A stretch of 64,000 bases of DNA from Desulfolutivibrio sulfodismutans DSM 3696 (GCF_013376455.1 NZ_CP045504.1:1467501-1531500); one strand, 5' to 3'. Shown: positions 24,966 through 33,942, counted from the stretch's first letter. Translations and numbers: made by a program. The notes: a model not told the origin generated them from the letters alone.

Positions 24966-26021
24966 TTATCCGGTCTTGCGCGCCGCAAGCTTGCGGCGCA
25001 GGTCAATGATTAGCGGGCTGGCCAGGGTGCTTTCGGCCACGGCGGTGAAAAAGCCTCCCGGCCGGAAACGCATGATAAGGACCATGATCAGCCCGTACAC
25101 CAGAAAACGGGTCTCGGCCGGGAGGCCGAATTTGGGCAGGGCCACCCGCAGCACCTCGCCCAGGGAGATGAGCACCACCGCGCCGATGAGCGCCCCGCGT
25201 ATGTTGCCAAGCCCCCCCAGGACCACCATGCACAGGACCAGGAAGGATTCCCAGAACTTGAACATGTCCGGGGACAAAAACATGGCCCAGCGGGCGTAAA
25301 AGCATCCGGCCAGGGCGCCGATGCCCGTGGACACGGCAAAGGCGATGACCTTGTAGGCGAAGAGATTCACGCCGGTGGAGGCGGCGGCCATGGGGTCTTC
25401 GCGGATGGCCAGCCAGGCCCGGCCCAGGCGCGAATCCTCCACCCGGCGAAGGACCACATAGACCATGAACACCATGGCCATGCCCAGGTAATAATACGGC
25501 TCCTCGCCGGAGAAAACATACCGCCAGTCCCACTCGGGATTGAGGAGCCTCGAGAGCCAGGACAGGTCGAGCGACACCGGGGCGATGCCCGGCAGCCCCA
25601 GGGGGCCGCGCGTGAGCCAGATCTCGTTGGTCAGGAAAAGGACCACCAACTCCGAGAAGCCAAACGTCACGATGGCGAAATAGTCCCCCACCAGCCGCAG
25701 GGTGGGCGCGCCCAAAACAATGCCCCACAGTGCGCCGTTGAGCACCGCCAGGGGCACGATGATCCAGAAGGACAGATCGTAGTTGAGGGTCAAAAGCCCG
25801 GCGGTGTAGGCCCCGATGCCGTAAAAGCCCACGTACCCCAGGTCCAAAAGCCCGCAGAAGCCGGGCAGAATATTGAGGCCCATGGCCAGGACCATGTAGA
25901 CCATGACCAGGACCACGACGTGCAGCACGTAGACGTCGCTGACCGGGGTCAGGGGATAGGCCAGGGCCGCCGCCAGAAGCAGATATTTCAATGGTCCAAG
26001 GAGTGCCGTGACGCCGCGCAT
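24966..26021 (-). CDS. livM: Branched-chain amino acid ABC transporter permease LivM
   Basis: LivM is an inner-membrane permease, 351 residues with about nine to ten hydrophobic segments. The family segment GYVGFYGIGAYTAGLL is present, as is the ATPase-contacting region near RLGRAWLAIREDPMAAASTG. It pairs with LivH. The gap to livH is 49 nt, and livG follows 6 nt after its stop. Confidence 0.94.
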   Translation of the reverse strand: MRGVTALLGPLKYLLLAAALAYPLTPVSDVYVLHVVVLVMVYMVLAMGLNILPGFCGLLDLGYVGFYGIGAYTAGLLTLNYDLSFWIIVPLAVLNGALWGIVLGAPTLRLVGDYFAIVTFGFSELVVLFLTNEIWLTRGPLGLPGIAPVSLDLSWLSRLLNPEWDWRYVFSGEEPYYYLGMAMVFMVYVVLRRVEDSRLGRAWLAIREDPMAAASTGVNLFAYKVIAFAVSTGIGALAGCFYARWAMFLSPDMFKFWESFLVLCMVVLGGLGNIRGALIGAVVLISLGEVLRVALPKFGLPAETRFLVYGLIMVLIMRFRPGGFFTAVAESTLASPLIIDLRRKLAARKTG

Positions 26022-26070
26022 AGGTAGAAACCGGGGTGAAAGGGTGTCGAGATGGTCCGGCCGGGCCGGA

Positions 26071-26958
26071 TCAGGCCTTTTCCGTGACGGCCCGGCCCAA
26101 AAGGCCGGAGGGCCGCAAAATGATGACCAGGATCATGATGGCGTAGGCCACGCCGTCGCGATAGGGGGAGGACACGTATCCAGCCCCCAGCGTCTCGGCG
26201 ATGCCCAAAACCACCCCGCCGAACATGGCCCCGGGCACGGAGCCGATGCCGCCCAGAACCGCTGCGGCGAAGGCCTTGACCCCGGCGTTGTAGCCCATGG
26301 TGGGGTACATGGTGTTGTAGAACATGGAGACCATGATGCCGGCCATGGCCCCCAGCCCCGAGCCCAGGGCGAAGGTGAAGGCGATGACCCGGTTGACGTT
26401 TATGCCCATGAGCGAAGCGCACACCCGGTTCTGGGCCAGGGCCCGCATGGCCGTGCCGGTCCTGGTCTTGGTGATGATCACATTGAGAAGGATCATGAGC
26501 GAAATGGCCACGATATAAATGGTCATCTGCATCCAGGAGATGTTCACGTCGCCAAACGACAGGGCCGTCACCTTGAAAAAGGCGGGCAGGGCCTCTTTGA
26601 CGAAGGGCAGCGGGCGGCTGCCCCAGATGATCATGGCCAGATTCTGAAGAAAGATGGACATGCCGATGGCGGTGATCAGGGCCGCCAGCCGGGGGGCGTT
26701 GCGCAAGGGGCGGTAGGCCACCACATCCAGGAGCACGCCCATGAGCGCGCAGCAGGCCATGGACAAAAGAACGGCCACGATCAGCGGCGCACCGAACACG
26801 GTGAGAAAGGTCATGCACAAAAACGCGCCGAACATGTACACCTCGCCATGGGCGAAGTTGATGAGTTCGATGACGCCGTAGACCATGGTGTAGCCCACGG
26901 CGATCAGCGCGTAGATGAGCCCCAGGGTGAGTCCGTTGACCAGTTGTTGTTCGAGCAA
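26071..26958 (-). CDS. livH: Branched-chain amino acid ABC transporter permease LivH
   Basis: This 295-residue permease begins MLEQQLVNGLTLGLIYALIA. It has the family segment INFAHGEVYMFGAF and about eight hydrophobic segments. It forms the channel with LivM. It is separated from livK by 153 nt that hold a 15-bp hairpin, so it is probably made at a lower level than the binding protein. Confidence 0.95.
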   Translation of the reverse strand: MLEQQLVNGLTLGLIYALIAVGYTMVYGVIELINFAHGEVYMFGAFLCMTFLTVFGAPLIVAVLLSMACCALMGVLLDVVAYRPLRNAPRLAALITAIGMSIFLQNLAMIIWGSRPLPFVKEALPAFFKVTALSFGDVNISWMQMTIYIVAISLMILLNVIITKTRTGTAMRALAQNRVCASLMGINVNRVIAFTFALGSGLGAMAGIMVSMFYNTMYPTMGYNAGVKAFAAAVLGGIGSVPGAMFGGVVLGIAETLGAGYVSSPYRDGVAYAIMILVIILRPSGLLGRAVTEKA

Positions 26959-27054
26959 GGCCGACTCCCGCCGCGTTCGCCGCCCCTGTCGAGGCGGCCA
27001 TTGTGAATGGTGTTCCCAGCCGGTGTCCGGGACCGCGTATGGGCCCGGCTTGTA

Positions 27055-27089
27055 ACGAAACAGGCTGGAGGGTGTCCAGCCTGTTTCGT
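27055..27089 (-). terminator. Strong hairpin between livK and livH
   Basis: A perfect 15-bp inverted repeat with a 5-nt loop (arms 27055-27069 and 27075-27089) lies 22 nt beyond the livK stop. There is no clean T-run after it. In ABC operons such elements partly terminate or protect the binding-protein mRNA, giving more binding protein than permease. That role is inferred here. Confidence 0.6.
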
Positions 27090-27111
27090 GTTCGAATGCG
27101 TGTTCGCCGCC

Positions 27112-28272
27112 CTAGTCCATCTGCTTGGGGGCCGGGACGAAGGCGTTGCCCTTGACCGTCTTGACATAGGCGGGCTTTAAGCAGTCGCCGTTTTGGTCGA
27201 AGTAGTTGACGCCGGTGATGCCCTTGTAGCCCTTGTCGGCGGTGTTGATTCCGGCCAGATAGTCGCGGATCTTGGCCCGGTCGGCGCCGACCTTGGCGAT
27301 GGCGTCGGCCAGCATCCCGGTGGCGTCGTAGGCGTTGGCGCTCATCCAGTCCACGTCGCGGCCGAAACGGGCCTTGAAGGTCTCGATGAACTTTTTGGCG
27401 TCGGGACCGGCGGTCTCGGCCAGAAAGGGGGCGGTCAGGTACAGGCCGTCGGCGGCGTCGCCGGCCAGTTTGATGTAGTCGGCGTTGTCGAAGCCGTCCG
27501 CGCCGAACTTGGGCACGTCCAGGCCGATCTTTTTGGCCTGGTCCACGATGAGCGCGCCCTCGGGATAGTACCCGGCGATGAAAAGGGCCTCGGGGGCGCC
27601 GCCCTTCATCTTGGTCAGCTGCGGGTTGAAGTCCTGGGCGCCCTTCATGTAGGCCTCTTCGCCCACGATGGTCAGGCCGAGGGTCTTGGCCTCTTTCACG
27701 AAGGCGTCCTTGAGGCCGATGCCGTAGTCGTTGTTCTCATAGAACACGGCGATCTTTTTCAGGCCCATGACCTTGTCCACATACTGGGCCAGAAACTTGC
27801 CCTGGAAATCGTCGCGGTAGACGTTGCGGAAGGACCAGACATTGCCCTTGGCGTCTTTGTTCTTGTCGGTGATGGTCACGCTGGTGGCCGTGGGGGAGAT
27901 GGCGGCGATGCCCTCGCGCACGTAGGTGGGCAGGGCGGCCAGATGGGCCGAGGAGCACAGATGGCCGACGATGCCCACGATGGCCTTGTCGTTGGCGATC
28001 TTGGTGGACACGGTGGCCGCCTCGCGCGGTTCGCACTGCTCGTCCAGGTACACGGCCTCGACCTTTTTGCCGCCGATGCCGCCTGCGGCGTTGATCTCTT
28101 CCACCTTGAGCGTCACGCCGGCCTTGACGTTCTCGCCGAATCCGGCGGCGCTGCCGGTGTAGGGAGAGGGCACGGCGATCTTGATCACGTCGTCGGCCAG
28201 GGCCGGGACGGCGGCCAGGAGAAGCCCCATCAGGCAGGCGGTTCCAAAAAATTTCAGACCTTTGCCGAGCAT
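27112..28272 (-). CDS. livK: Branched-chain amino acid ABC transporter binding protein
   Basis: This 386-residue periplasmic protein has a signal peptide (MLGKGLKFFGTACLMGLLLA) with likely cleavage after PALA. The mature part begins DDVIKIAVPSPYTGSAAGFG, the start of the LivJ/LivK two-lobe fold. The substrate is probably a branched-chain amino acid, although amides and related molecules are also carried by this family. The ATG at 28272 has AAGGAGG 5 nt upstream. Confidence 0.94.
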   Translation of the reverse strand: MLGKGLKFFGTACLMGLLLAAVPALADDVIKIAVPSPYTGSAAGFGENVKAGVTLKVEEINAAGGIGGKKVEAVYLDEQCEPREAATVSTKIANDKAIVGIVGHLCSSAHLAALPTYVREGIAAISPTATSVTITDKNKDAKGNVWSFRNVYRDDFQGKFLAQYVDKVMGLKKIAVFYENNDYGIGLKDAFVKEAKTLGLTIVGEEAYMKGAQDFNPQLTKMKGGAPEALFIAGYYPEGALIVDQAKKIGLDVPKFGADGFDNADYIKLAGDAADGLYLTAPFLAETAGPDAKKFIETFKARFGRDVDWMSANAYDATGMLADAIAKVGADRAKIRDYLAGINTADKGYKGITGVNYFDQNGDCLKPAYVKTVKGNAFVPAPKQMD

Positions 28273-28414
28273 GTCTTCCTCCTTACGAAAATGGGTTTGG
28301 CGTCGTTCGCCCCAAGGGGACGGGAACAGGCATTTTCCCGGGGAACCGGGTCCATCCGGGCTTGCTCCCCGTGCCGCCATGCATTCACCAAAACGTCACA
28401 AAAAGCAATGCCAA

Positions 28415-28435
28415 AGCGCCCGGCGACCGGCCGCT
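28415..28435 (-). terminator. Candidate terminator after the TPR gene
   Basis: An inverted repeat of 9-bp arms with one mismatch and a 3-nt loop lies 5 nt beyond the stop of the TPR gene. It is followed on the minus strand by a broken T-rich stretch. It may separate the ccm locus from livK. Confidence 0.35.
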
Positions 28436-28440
28436 CCGCG

Positions 28441-29085
28441 CTACTTGGCCGGTTTGTCCCCGGCCTCGGGCGGATTCTCCAACTCGCTTTTGGCCTGGCT
28501 CCTGGTCCGCTCGTCGACCGCCGGGGAATCCATGACCGCCCGCAACTGCTCGGCGGCCTTGTCCATGTCCCCCAGGGCATACTTGTACAAGAGCCCCAGA
28601 TTGAACCGGGCCCGGAAGTCCGCTGCGTTTTTGGCCAGGATGGCCTCGAAGGCGGCTTTGGCCTCTTCGGCCTTGCCGGTGTTGTACAGGGCGATGCCCT
28701 TGTCGTTTAAAATCTGCGGATTGTCCGGGTCGAGGCCTGCGGCCTTTTCCAGAAAGATCAGGGCCCGGTCGTAGGCCCCCATCATCATGAACCGCTCGGC
28801 CAGCTCCAGTTGCACGGCCGGGTTGTCCGGCTCGTCTTTCTGGCGCTGCATGAGCTCCATGATTTCCTTCATGGGACCGCTGTCGGCCATGCCGCCCATG
28901 CCGCCCATGCCCTGGGGCATGGCGGGCGTGTCGGTGCGCACCACCCGGGAGGGATTCTCGGCCCGGTACAGAAACGAGGACACAAACATGGCCACCAGGG
29001 CCAACCCCATGAGCGCGGCCACGCTGCGGCCGATCAGGGCGTTTTTGCCGTCGTCCTGGGCAGTCGTGTTACGGATTGTCGTCAC
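28441..29085 (-). CDS. TPR membrane protein at the end of the ccm operon (CcmI-like)
   Basis: This 214-residue protein has one membrane helix at about 19-40, then a short Met-rich stretch (MPQGMGGMGGMADSGPM, near 55-72), then three or so TPR repeats from about 85 and a charged tail. The GTG start at 29085 overlaps the ccmD end and has GGAG 7 nt upstream. The arrangement resembles the TPR part of CcmI, the chaperone for apocytochrome c, but similarity is structural rather than sequence-based. The role is inferred from its place next to ccmD. Confidence 0.8.
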   Translation of the reverse strand: MTTIRNTTAQDDGKNALIGRSVAALMGLALVAMFVSSFLYRAENPSRVVRTDTPAMPQGMGGMGGMADSGPMKEIMELMQRQKDEPDNPAVQLELAERFMMMGAYDRALIFLEKAAGLDPDNPQILNDKGIALYNTGKAEEAKAAFEAILAKNAADFRARFNLGLLYKYALGDMDKAAEQLRAVMDSPAVDERTRSQAKSELENPPEAGDKPAK

Positions 29086-29212
29086 GCATGATCTCCAGAC
29101 GTTTGAGGCGTTTTTGCAGCCGGGCCTGGACCCGGGACAGAAAGAGCAGGTAGCCGCCGACCCCGATCCACACCAGGGCGTTGGCCACAAACAGATAGGT
29201 TTCTTTTTCCAT
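29069..29212 (-). CDS. ccmD: Heme exporter protein CcmD-like
   Basis: A 47-residue protein with one membrane helix (YLFVANALVWIGVGGYLLFL) and a positively charged tail containing RLQKRLKRLE. CcmD is a small membrane protein that releases heme-loaded CcmE from CcmABC. Size, topology and its position just after ccmC support the call; the sequence itself is too short to prove it. It lies 11 nt after ccmC and overlaps the TPR gene. Confidence 0.85.
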   Translation of the reverse strand: MEKETYLFVANALVWIGVGGYLLFLSRVQARLQKRLKRLEIMRDDNP

Positions 29213-29223
29213 GACGCGATCCC

Positions 29224-29898
29224 TTATCCGATGCGGTCCAGGGTTATGGCGGCCATTTCGGCCTCGGCGGCCGAGAGGGACAGACGCAGGCGCACCAGGG
29301 TCACGGACAACAGCCCGAAGGCCACGACCCCGGCCACAAGGGTCGCCAGCATCTCGGGTTCCAGGCCGCCGCCCTGGGCCCCCAGCACCGCCGGGTGGAT
29401 GCTGCGCCAATACCGGGCGGACACGAACACCAGGGGCACGTCCAGAAAGGCCGCCACCCCGAGCACGGCGCACACCAGCCGCCTGCGCTGGGGGCCCATG
29501 TCCGAGGCCCGCAGGACCAGATAGGCGGCGTAGACGAACCACATGACAAGCGTGGTGGTGAGCCGGGGATCCCAGGTCCACCAGACGTTCCAGATGGGCC
29601 GGGCCCACATCATGCCGGTGACCAGGGCCAGGCCGCTGAAGAGCACGCCCAGTTCGGCGCAGGCCCCGGCCAGACGGTCCCATTTGGGATCGCGGCGCAA
29701 AAGGTAGAGGACCGAGGCCACGAACACCACGGCGAAGGCGACCATGGACCACCCGGCCATGGGCATGTGCATGTAGAAAATTTTTTGGACCACGCCCATG
29801 CTGGCCTCCACCGGGGCGTAGAACCAGATGAGGTACTGGGCGGCCGCAAAGGCCAGGACGGTGGCGAGGCTTAAGATGGTCATGCGTCTCCAAACCAT
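29224..29898 (-). CDS. ccmC: Heme exporter protein CcmC
   Basis: CcmC loads heme onto CcmE in the inner membrane. The 224-residue product has six predicted membrane helices and the tryptophan-rich heme-handling motif IWNVWWTWDPRLTT. Conserved histidines flank it, in FYMHMPMAGWS and RSIHPAVLG. It starts 30 nt after the stop of the VapC-like toxin, which separates it from ccmB. Confidence 0.96.
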   Translation of the reverse strand: MVWRRMTILSLATVLAFAAAQYLIWFYAPVEASMGVVQKIFYMHMPMAGWSMVAFAVVFVASVLYLLRRDPKWDRLAGACAELGVLFSGLALVTGMMWARPIWNVWWTWDPRLTTTLVMWFVYAAYLVLRASDMGPQRRRLVCAVLGVAAFLDVPLVFVSARYWRSIHPAVLGAQGGGLEPEMLATLVAGVVAFGLLSVTLVRLRLSLSAAEAEMAAITLDRIG

Positions 29899-29928
29899 GC
29901 GGGTCCGGAATGCGACCCACAGGGACGG

Positions 29929-30336
29929 CTAACCCGCGAAAGGATTGATAATGCGCAGTCGGTCTTCAAACAGCCGACCGTTCTGAAAATCTTCCGTCAA
30001 CAGTTCGCCGCATCCGGCCAACAGCGCCGAGGCGGCGACAACCCCGTCCCAATAGGGCAACCCGTGATCGGAGCACAACCGAAGGGCCTTGCGCACAGCC
30101 GCAGTCCCGACCTCGACGATTTCGAACACCTCGCCCATGCCGACGACGATATCGGAAAGGACATCATTGGGAACGCCGAATTTTCGGTGCATCACCCAGA
30201 CGAATTCCCCGAGCACCTGGCTGCTGGTCACGACCTCCTGCCCGAGAAGGGCGACCGCCACATCGCGCTTGTCCGGCTCCGTGGACGAATAGGCGTACAC
30301 GAGGACGTTGGTGTCGAGAAACCGCCTACCGGCCAC
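29929..30336 (-). CDS. vapC: PIN-domain toxin, VapC family
   Basis: VapC toxins are Mg-dependent RNases that usually cut tRNA or rRNA. The 135-residue product keeps the four acidic catalytic residues: D8 in RFLDTNVLVYAY, E44 in QVLGEFVWV, D97 in YWDGVVAAS and D116 in TEDFQNG. A GTG start at 30336 gives an 11-nt overlap with the antitoxin gene, the usual TA arrangement. It lies inside the ccm locus, between ccmB and ccmC, on the same strand. Confidence 0.9.
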   Translation of the reverse strand: MAGRRFLDTNVLVYAYSSTEPDKRDVAVALLGQEVVTSSQVLGEFVWVMHRKFGVPNDVLSDIVVGMGEVFEIVEVGTAAVRKALRLCSDHGLPYWDGVVAASALLAGCGELLTEDFQNGRLFEDRLRIINPFAG

Positions 30337-30523
30337 CGTGAATCTCGTCGCGGTCGAAAACGTATCCCCTGGTATCGACCCGCACTGTATCCAGCAACAA
30401 ATCCCGGGCAATGTCCTGTTCGGTCTTGATCGTCACCACTAACGTCTTACCCTGATAGATTTCGGGCAGATCCATGTGCAACACGCCCTCTCCGGCCTTC
30501 GTCTTCTTGCGTACAACGAGCAT
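30326..30523 (-). CDS. vapB: Antitoxin paired with the PIN toxin
   Basis: A 65-residue protein beginning MLVVRKKTKAGEGVLHMDLP, with GGAGG a few nt upstream of the start. It has a short beta-rich N-terminal part and a C-terminal part rich in charged residues (DRDEIHGGR). I do not see a clear ribbon-helix-helix or AbrB fold. The antitoxin call rests on its size, its place just before the toxin and the 11-nt overlap. It would neutralise the toxin and probably repress the pair. Confidence 0.75.
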   Translation of the reverse strand: MLVVRKKTKAGEGVLHMDLPEIYQGKTLVVTIKTEQDIARDLLLDTVRVDTRGYVFDRDEIHGGR

Positions 30524-30564
30524 GCTCACCTCCCGCCTGTCTCCGGCCGGGAATCCGGTCCATA

Positions 30565-30583
30565 TCCCTGCAAAACGCAGGGA
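30565..30583 (-). promoter_or_regulatory. Possible vapBC operator
   Basis: A perfect 7-bp inverted repeat (TCCCTGC with GCAGGGA) with a 5-nt spacer lies about 42 nt upstream of the antitoxin start in the ccmB-vapB gap. Its place fits an autoregulatory operator. No sharp promoter was identified beside it. Confidence 0.3.
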
Positions 30584-30666
30584 GGCCGCGACGCCTGCCC
30601 AAGAGCCCTGCGCCATCAATCTTCCGGTTTGCTACCTGGAAACAGGCGGAAAAACAATCGCCGCCC

Positions 30667-31338
30667 CTAGTCCTCGCCGCTGTAAAGCGATGGAAAAAGG
30701 GCCAGGGCCGCCGCCGTGAACACCGCGTCGAAGGCCAGGGCCATGCCCAGCCACAGCCCCGTGTCGGCAGGCTCGCCCGAGAGCACCCCCTCGGTCAGCC
30801 GGATGGCGGCCAGAAGAAGCGGCGTGAGCAGCGGGAAAAGCACCACGGTCAAAAGCGATTCCCGGGCCCCGCGACCGGCGGAGATGGCCCCCAGAAGCGA
30901 CCCCAGGGCGACGATCCCCCAGTCGGCGGCCAGGATGAACACAAGCCCGGACACAAGCGATCCGGCCGGACGCTGCCCCAAAAAGGCCACCACGGCCGGG
31001 GCGAATACCGCCTGGCAGGCCAATAAAAGCGCCATCCCGGCCGCCGCCTTGCCCAGCCACACGGCCTGAACCGGCGCGGGCGACAGCAAGAGTCCGTCCC
31101 GGCAGCCCCCTTCCTCCAGGGAATACAGGGTGTTGAAGACCAACACCTGCCCGAAGGCCGTGGCCAGCCAGAACACGGCCGCCGCCGAAAGCGGCGGGAA
31201 AAGCTCCCCGGGATCGCGCGACAGGCTGAAAATAAAGATCAGGATGAGCCCCAAAAGCACGGTCTGGGCCGGTCCCTGGGCCCCGGCCAGCGACAGGCGC
31301 AGATCCTTGGCGGCCACGGCCGCCGCCCGGCTCAGCAT
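30667..31338 (-). CDS. ccmB: Heme exporter ABC permease CcmB
   Basis: CcmB is the membrane subunit of the CcmAB ATPase that releases holo-CcmE. The 223-residue product has about six hydrophobic segments and the family segment FNTLYSLEEGGCRDGLLLSP. The ATG at 31338 overlaps ccmA by 7 nt and was preferred over a start 17 codons upstream. It is followed by the vapBC pair rather than ccmC. Confidence 0.95.
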   Translation of the reverse strand: MLSRAAAVAAKDLRLSLAGAQGPAQTVLLGLILIFIFSLSRDPGELFPPLSAAAVFWLATAFGQVLVFNTLYSLEEGGCRDGLLLSPAPVQAVWLGKAAAGMALLLACQAVFAPAVVAFLGQRPAGSLVSGLVFILAADWGIVALGSLLGAISAGRGARESLLTVVLFPLLTPLLLAAIRLTEGVLSGEPADTGLWLGMALAFDAVFTAAALALFPSLYSGED

Positions 31339-32027
31339 GCCCCCGCCGCGCCGAACGCCCCGGCGTCGAACTCCCGGGCAGGACCGCAAAAAACCGCCCT
31401 CGTGCCGGCCAGATGCAGCACCCGGTCGGCCAGGGGAAGATCCCCGGCCACGTCGTGGCTGACCATGACCACCCCGGCCCCGGCCGAGCGCAAGGCCGCG
31501 ATCTCCCGGCGCAGAAGCGCCGCCGAGGCCATGTCCAGGCCCGAGGCCGGTTCGTCCAGAAAGAGAAGACCGGGGGCCTGGGCGAACACCCTGGCCAGAT
31601 CCAGCCGCTGGGTCATGCCCCGGGAGAACACCCCGGCCGGTTCGTCGGCGAAATCCGCCAGCCCCACCCTCTCCAGAAGGGCCATACGCGCCTGCCGGTC
31701 CAGGTTTCGGCCATGCATCCGGGACCAGAAGGCCAGGTTGGCGTCAGCCGTGAGCCTGGGATAGACAAAGGGGCGATGCCCCAGAAAGGCCGCCTGCCCC
31801 GGCTCGGCAAAGTGCTCCACCTGCCCCGGTTCGGGCCGGGCCAGCCCGGCCATGATGCGCAGCAGCGTGGACTTTCCCGCGCCGTTTTTCCCCACCACCA
31901 GCATCACCTCGGCGGCCCGGACCTCGGCCTCGATGCCGCGCAGGACCGGACGCTCCCCGTAAAACTTGCCCACCTTGCCAAGCCGCACAAGCACCCTCGG
32001 CCCGGGTATGGACGCAGGCATGGCCAT
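31332..32027 (-). CDS. ccmA: Heme exporter ATPase CcmA
   Basis: CcmA is the ATPase of the CcmAB complex in cytochrome c maturation. The 231-residue product has Walker A VGKNGAGKSTLLR, a GMTQRLDLARVF signature in place of the usual LSGGQ, and Walker B LLFLDEPASGLD. The altered signature is common in CcmA-type ATPases. It lies 7 nt downstream of ccmF and overlaps ccmB. Confidence 0.95.
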   Translation of the reverse strand: MAMPASIPGPRVLVRLGKVGKFYGERPVLRGIEAEVRAAEVMLVVGKNGAGKSTLLRIMAGLARPEPGQVEHFAEPGQAAFLGHRPFVYPRLTADANLAFWSRMHGRNLDRQARMALLERVGLADFADEPAGVFSRGMTQRLDLARVFAQAPGLLFLDEPASGLDMASAALLRREIAALRSAGAGVVMVSHDVAGDLPLADRVLHLAGTRAVFCGPAREFDAGAFGAAGAC

Positions 32028-32034
32028 GGACCGC

Positions 32035-33942
32035 CTAGGCCTCCCCGTCCCCGCCGCCCGGGCGGGTCCGGAAGCGCGTAAGCCCCACGAATCCGGCCAG
32101 ACACATGATGGTTCCGCCGATCCATATCCAGTTGACCAGGGGATTGACGCTGATTTTGACGCTGATGGACTTCTGCTCGGTGAAGCTCAAGAGCACGGCG
32201 TAGAGCTCGTCGCCCAGGGAAAAGACCGTGGACACCTCGGCAAAGGGCTGCTCGAAGCCGCGATAGATGCGCCGTTCCGGGGTCAGCTCGGACACCTTCC
32301 GGCCGTCCTTCTCCACGGCGATCACGGCCTGGGCCACGCTTAGGGCCTCGCCCTCGGTGATGGCCAAGTCCTGGTAGACCAGGCGGTAGCCGCCCACCTT
32401 CATGTCCGCCCCCGGGGCCAGGATGGCCTCCTTGGCGCTCTGGTAGGGCCCCGACACGGCCACCCCCAGAAACAGAAGCGCCGTCCCGGCATGGACCAGA
32501 TAGCCGCACAGCCCGCCCTTGGCGCTGCGCGCGGCCCGGTCGCGCACAAAAAGAAGCGCGATCCCGGCCAGGGCCCCGATGGCCCCCACGGCCGCGGCCA
32601 GGGCCACGGGATGGGTCATGCCCGAAACGTACAGGGCCACGCCTACGGCCAGGGAAAACACCCCCAGGGCCACGGCCGCTTTGCGGTCGCGCACCCCGTC
32701 CTTCCAGGACAGCCAGGGACAGACGATCAATAAAAGGGCCACCACCGCGAACAGGGGGTTGCAGGCCCGGTTGTAGAAACCGGCGTCCAGGCCCACGGCC
32801 TTGGCGCTCCACAGGGTGCTGATGACCGGCCACATGGTGCCCAGGATGACCACCAGAGACAGGGCCGTAAAAAGCCAGGCCAGGACCACCAGCGCCCCGG
32901 GCAGGCTCACCAGGCCCGGCAGGGGCCGGGCTTCGCGCTCCGGGTCGCCGCCCAGGCGCAAGGCGGCCACGGTCAGGGCCAGGCCGAAGAGAATAAACAC
33001 CAGGAGCGGCCGCGACACGCCGCCTTCGCCAAAGGCGTGCAGGGACTCCACCACCCCGCTGCGCACCAGATAGGTGGCGAAGATGCTGGAGAGAAAGGTC
33101 AGGCTGACGAGCAGGACATTGGTTTTGAGAAGCGCGCCCCGGCGGCGCTCCACCACGGCGGTGTGGATGAAGGCCGTGCCCATGAGCCAGGGGATGAGCG
33201 AGGCGTTTTCCACCGGATCCCAGGCCCAGTAACCGCCCCAGCCCAGCTCCATGTACGACCACCAGCCGCCCAGGACGATGCCCGCGGTCAGAAAGATCCA
33301 GGCCAGAAGGATGTAGTTGCGCCCGGCCCGTATCCAGGAAATCCTCTCGCCGGACAGCCATGCGGCCAGGGCCAGGCAGCAGGGTACGGTGAATCCGGCA
33401 TAGCCCAGAAACAGAAGCGGCGGATGAAAGATCATGCCCGGGTTGCGCAGGAGGGGATTTAAGCCCCGGCCCTCATGGGGCGGCGGGACAAGCTCCATGA
33501 AGGGGGTGCTGGGGCCGGTCAGCAGCAACAGGAAAAAGGCCTCCACGCCCAGGTAAAAGAGCCAGAACAGCCGTTTGGTCTGCGGTGCAAGGGCCCGGTA
33601 TGCCGCCGTGTTGGCGAAAAGCGACCCGAAAAGGCCCAGAGTGAGCATCCAAAACAGAAGCGACCCGGCCTGCCCGGCCCAGAAGGCGGTGACCGTGTAA
33701 AAAAGCGGCAAAAACGAGTCCGTGTATTCGGCCACATACTGGAAGGAAAAGTCCCTTTCCCACAGGGCGACGACCAACACGGCCGAGGCCACGGTGGTCA
33801 AAACGAAAACCCCCGACTGGGCGCGTTCGTACCACAGCAGGCCGTCGTTTTCGCCGCGCCAGGTCTTCATGGCGGCCACGACCGCCGCAAAAAGGGATAC
33901 CAGAAGGGACGCCATAAGGGCCCAATAGGCCACGAAATGCAT
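32035..33942 (-). CDS. ccmF: Heme lyase / cytochrome c maturation protein CcmF
   Basis: CcmF takes heme from holo-CcmE and attaches it to apocytochrome c. The 635-residue inner-membrane product has many hydrophobic segments and the tryptophan-rich motif GWGGYWAWDPVENASLIPWL, with conserved histidines in TAFIHTAVVE and GMIFHPPLL. It is the first gene after a 396-nt gap that follows ccmE. CcmH, its usual partner, is not encoded here. Confidence 0.96.
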   Translation of the reverse strand: MHFVAYWALMASLLVSLFAAVVAAMKTWRGENDGLLWYERAQSGVFVLTTVASAVLVVALWERDFSFQYVAEYTDSFLPLFYTVTAFWAGQAGSLLFWMLTLGLFGSLFANTAAYRALAPQTKRLFWLFYLGVEAFFLLLLTGPSTPFMELVPPPHEGRGLNPLLRNPGMIFHPPLLFLGYAGFTVPCCLALAAWLSGERISWIRAGRNYILLAWIFLTAGIVLGGWWSYMELGWGGYWAWDPVENASLIPWLMGTAFIHTAVVERRRGALLKTNVLLVSLTFLSSIFATYLVRSGVVESLHAFGEGGVSRPLLVFILFGLALTVAALRLGGDPEREARPLPGLVSLPGALVVLAWLFTALSLVVILGTMWPVISTLWSAKAVGLDAGFYNRACNPLFAVVALLLIVCPWLSWKDGVRDRKAAVALGVFSLAVGVALYVSGMTHPVALAAAVGAIGALAGIALLFVRDRAARSAKGGLCGYLVHAGTALLFLGVAVSGPYQSAKEAILAPGADMKVGGYRLVYQDLAITEGEALSVAQAVIAVEKDGRKVSELTPERRIYRGFEQPFAEVSTVFSLGDELYAVLLSFTEQKSISVKISVNPLVNWIWIGGTIMCLAGFVGLTRFRTRPGGGDGEA

